The notes under the pieces were generated by a model, which saw only the letters and a list, made by a program, of their open reading frames with translations, had not been told where the DNA came from and ran no database searches. Below, piece by piece: positions 4,975 to 5,119 of a stretch of DNA of 5,119 nt. Position 1 is the stretch's first letter. Each line of letters begins with the position of its first letter. A program made the position numbers and the translations under genes. The stretch spans positions 1 to 5,119 of the forward strand of contig JAKFXM010000004.1 of NCBI GenBank assembly GCA_021731385.1, given 5' to 3'. The stretch is from Methanobacteriota archaeon (lineage in GTDB: Archaea; Altiarchaeota; Altiarchaeia; IMC4; QMZM01).

Positions 4975-5119
4975 TCCTTCCTTTTCTGCTGCCATCAGGA
5001 AAAGTACATGTTGAATTGTCCCATGACCTGGATATCCAACATTCTTACCTCTCAGGTCTTTAAGCGAAGTTATATTGTTAGCTACAACAATCACCGAGCC
5101 TTCATTATTCATCCCAGCA
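4951..5119 (-). pseudogene. ABC transporter substrate-binding protein, truncated 3' side (partial in window)
   Basis: The minus-strand frame enters from the right edge and ends at TGA 4951-4953, giving 55 residues. It includes VIVVANNITSLKDLRGKNVG, YPGHGTIQHVLFLM and AAEKEGLKVS, then ends YYT. The KSLKDLxGKxVGxPGxGT segment is characteristic of periplasmic-type binding proteins of the NitT/TauT (SsuA, NMT1-like) class, which carry nitrate, sulfonate, bicarbonate, pyrimidine precursors or related small solutes to a membrane permease. The ligand cannot be told from this piece. Such proteins are about 320-350 residues and this motif sits near residue 110-140, so roughly 200 C-terminal residues are missing. 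The reading frame departs from the family at a perfect inverted repeat and the missing half is not found in the window. A break by insertion or deletion is the simplest reading, so the product would be non-functional. Confidence 0.72.

Overview
The window is AT-rich and looks archaeal, most likely a methanogen or methane-oxidising relative in the Methanosarcinales. The reasons are the transposase types (an archaeal-style IS66 transposase preceded by a DUF2080 gene, an rve/IS481-like transposase, an IS1634-type transposase), a DUF763 gene end, TATA-like boxes placed 25-30 bp upstream of starts, and starts with little or no Shine-Dalgarno leader. The taxon is an inference from family recognition, not a database result.

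Layout. At 2-151 (+) is the C-terminal end of a DUF763 protein, followed by a short reading frame that overlaps its stop codon (151-243, +). From about 277 to 4768 lie three complete-looking transposase genes of unrelated families: IS66 type (277-1635, -), IS481/rve type (2104-3021, +) and IS1634 type (3077-4768, -). A 52-residue DUF2080 gene (1632-1790, -) sits directly upstream of the IS66 transposase and overlaps its TTG start in a TTGA, so the two are probably translated together from one AT-rich promoter. The 313-bp divergent spacer (1791-2103) holds that promoter, a TATA element usable in both directions, and a 36-codon minus-strand frame that looks like a signal peptide. At the right edge (4951-5119, -) is a piece of an ABC-transporter substrate-binding protein gene. 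It ends early, about half way through the expected protein, at a perfect 10-bp inverted repeat.

How it fits together. This is best read as an insertion-sequence cluster between two host genes, with at least one host gene (the transporter binding protein) broken. All three transposases keep their catalytic acidic residues and have no internal stops, so each could be active. Terminal inverted repeats and target duplications could not be fixed with confidence for any of them. Candidate repeats are listed, and the element boundaries given are limits set by the genes. No CRISPR array, tRNA, rRNA or defence system was seen. The least ordinary item is the DUF2080-IS66 overlapping gene pair, and I see no convincing new biological system.
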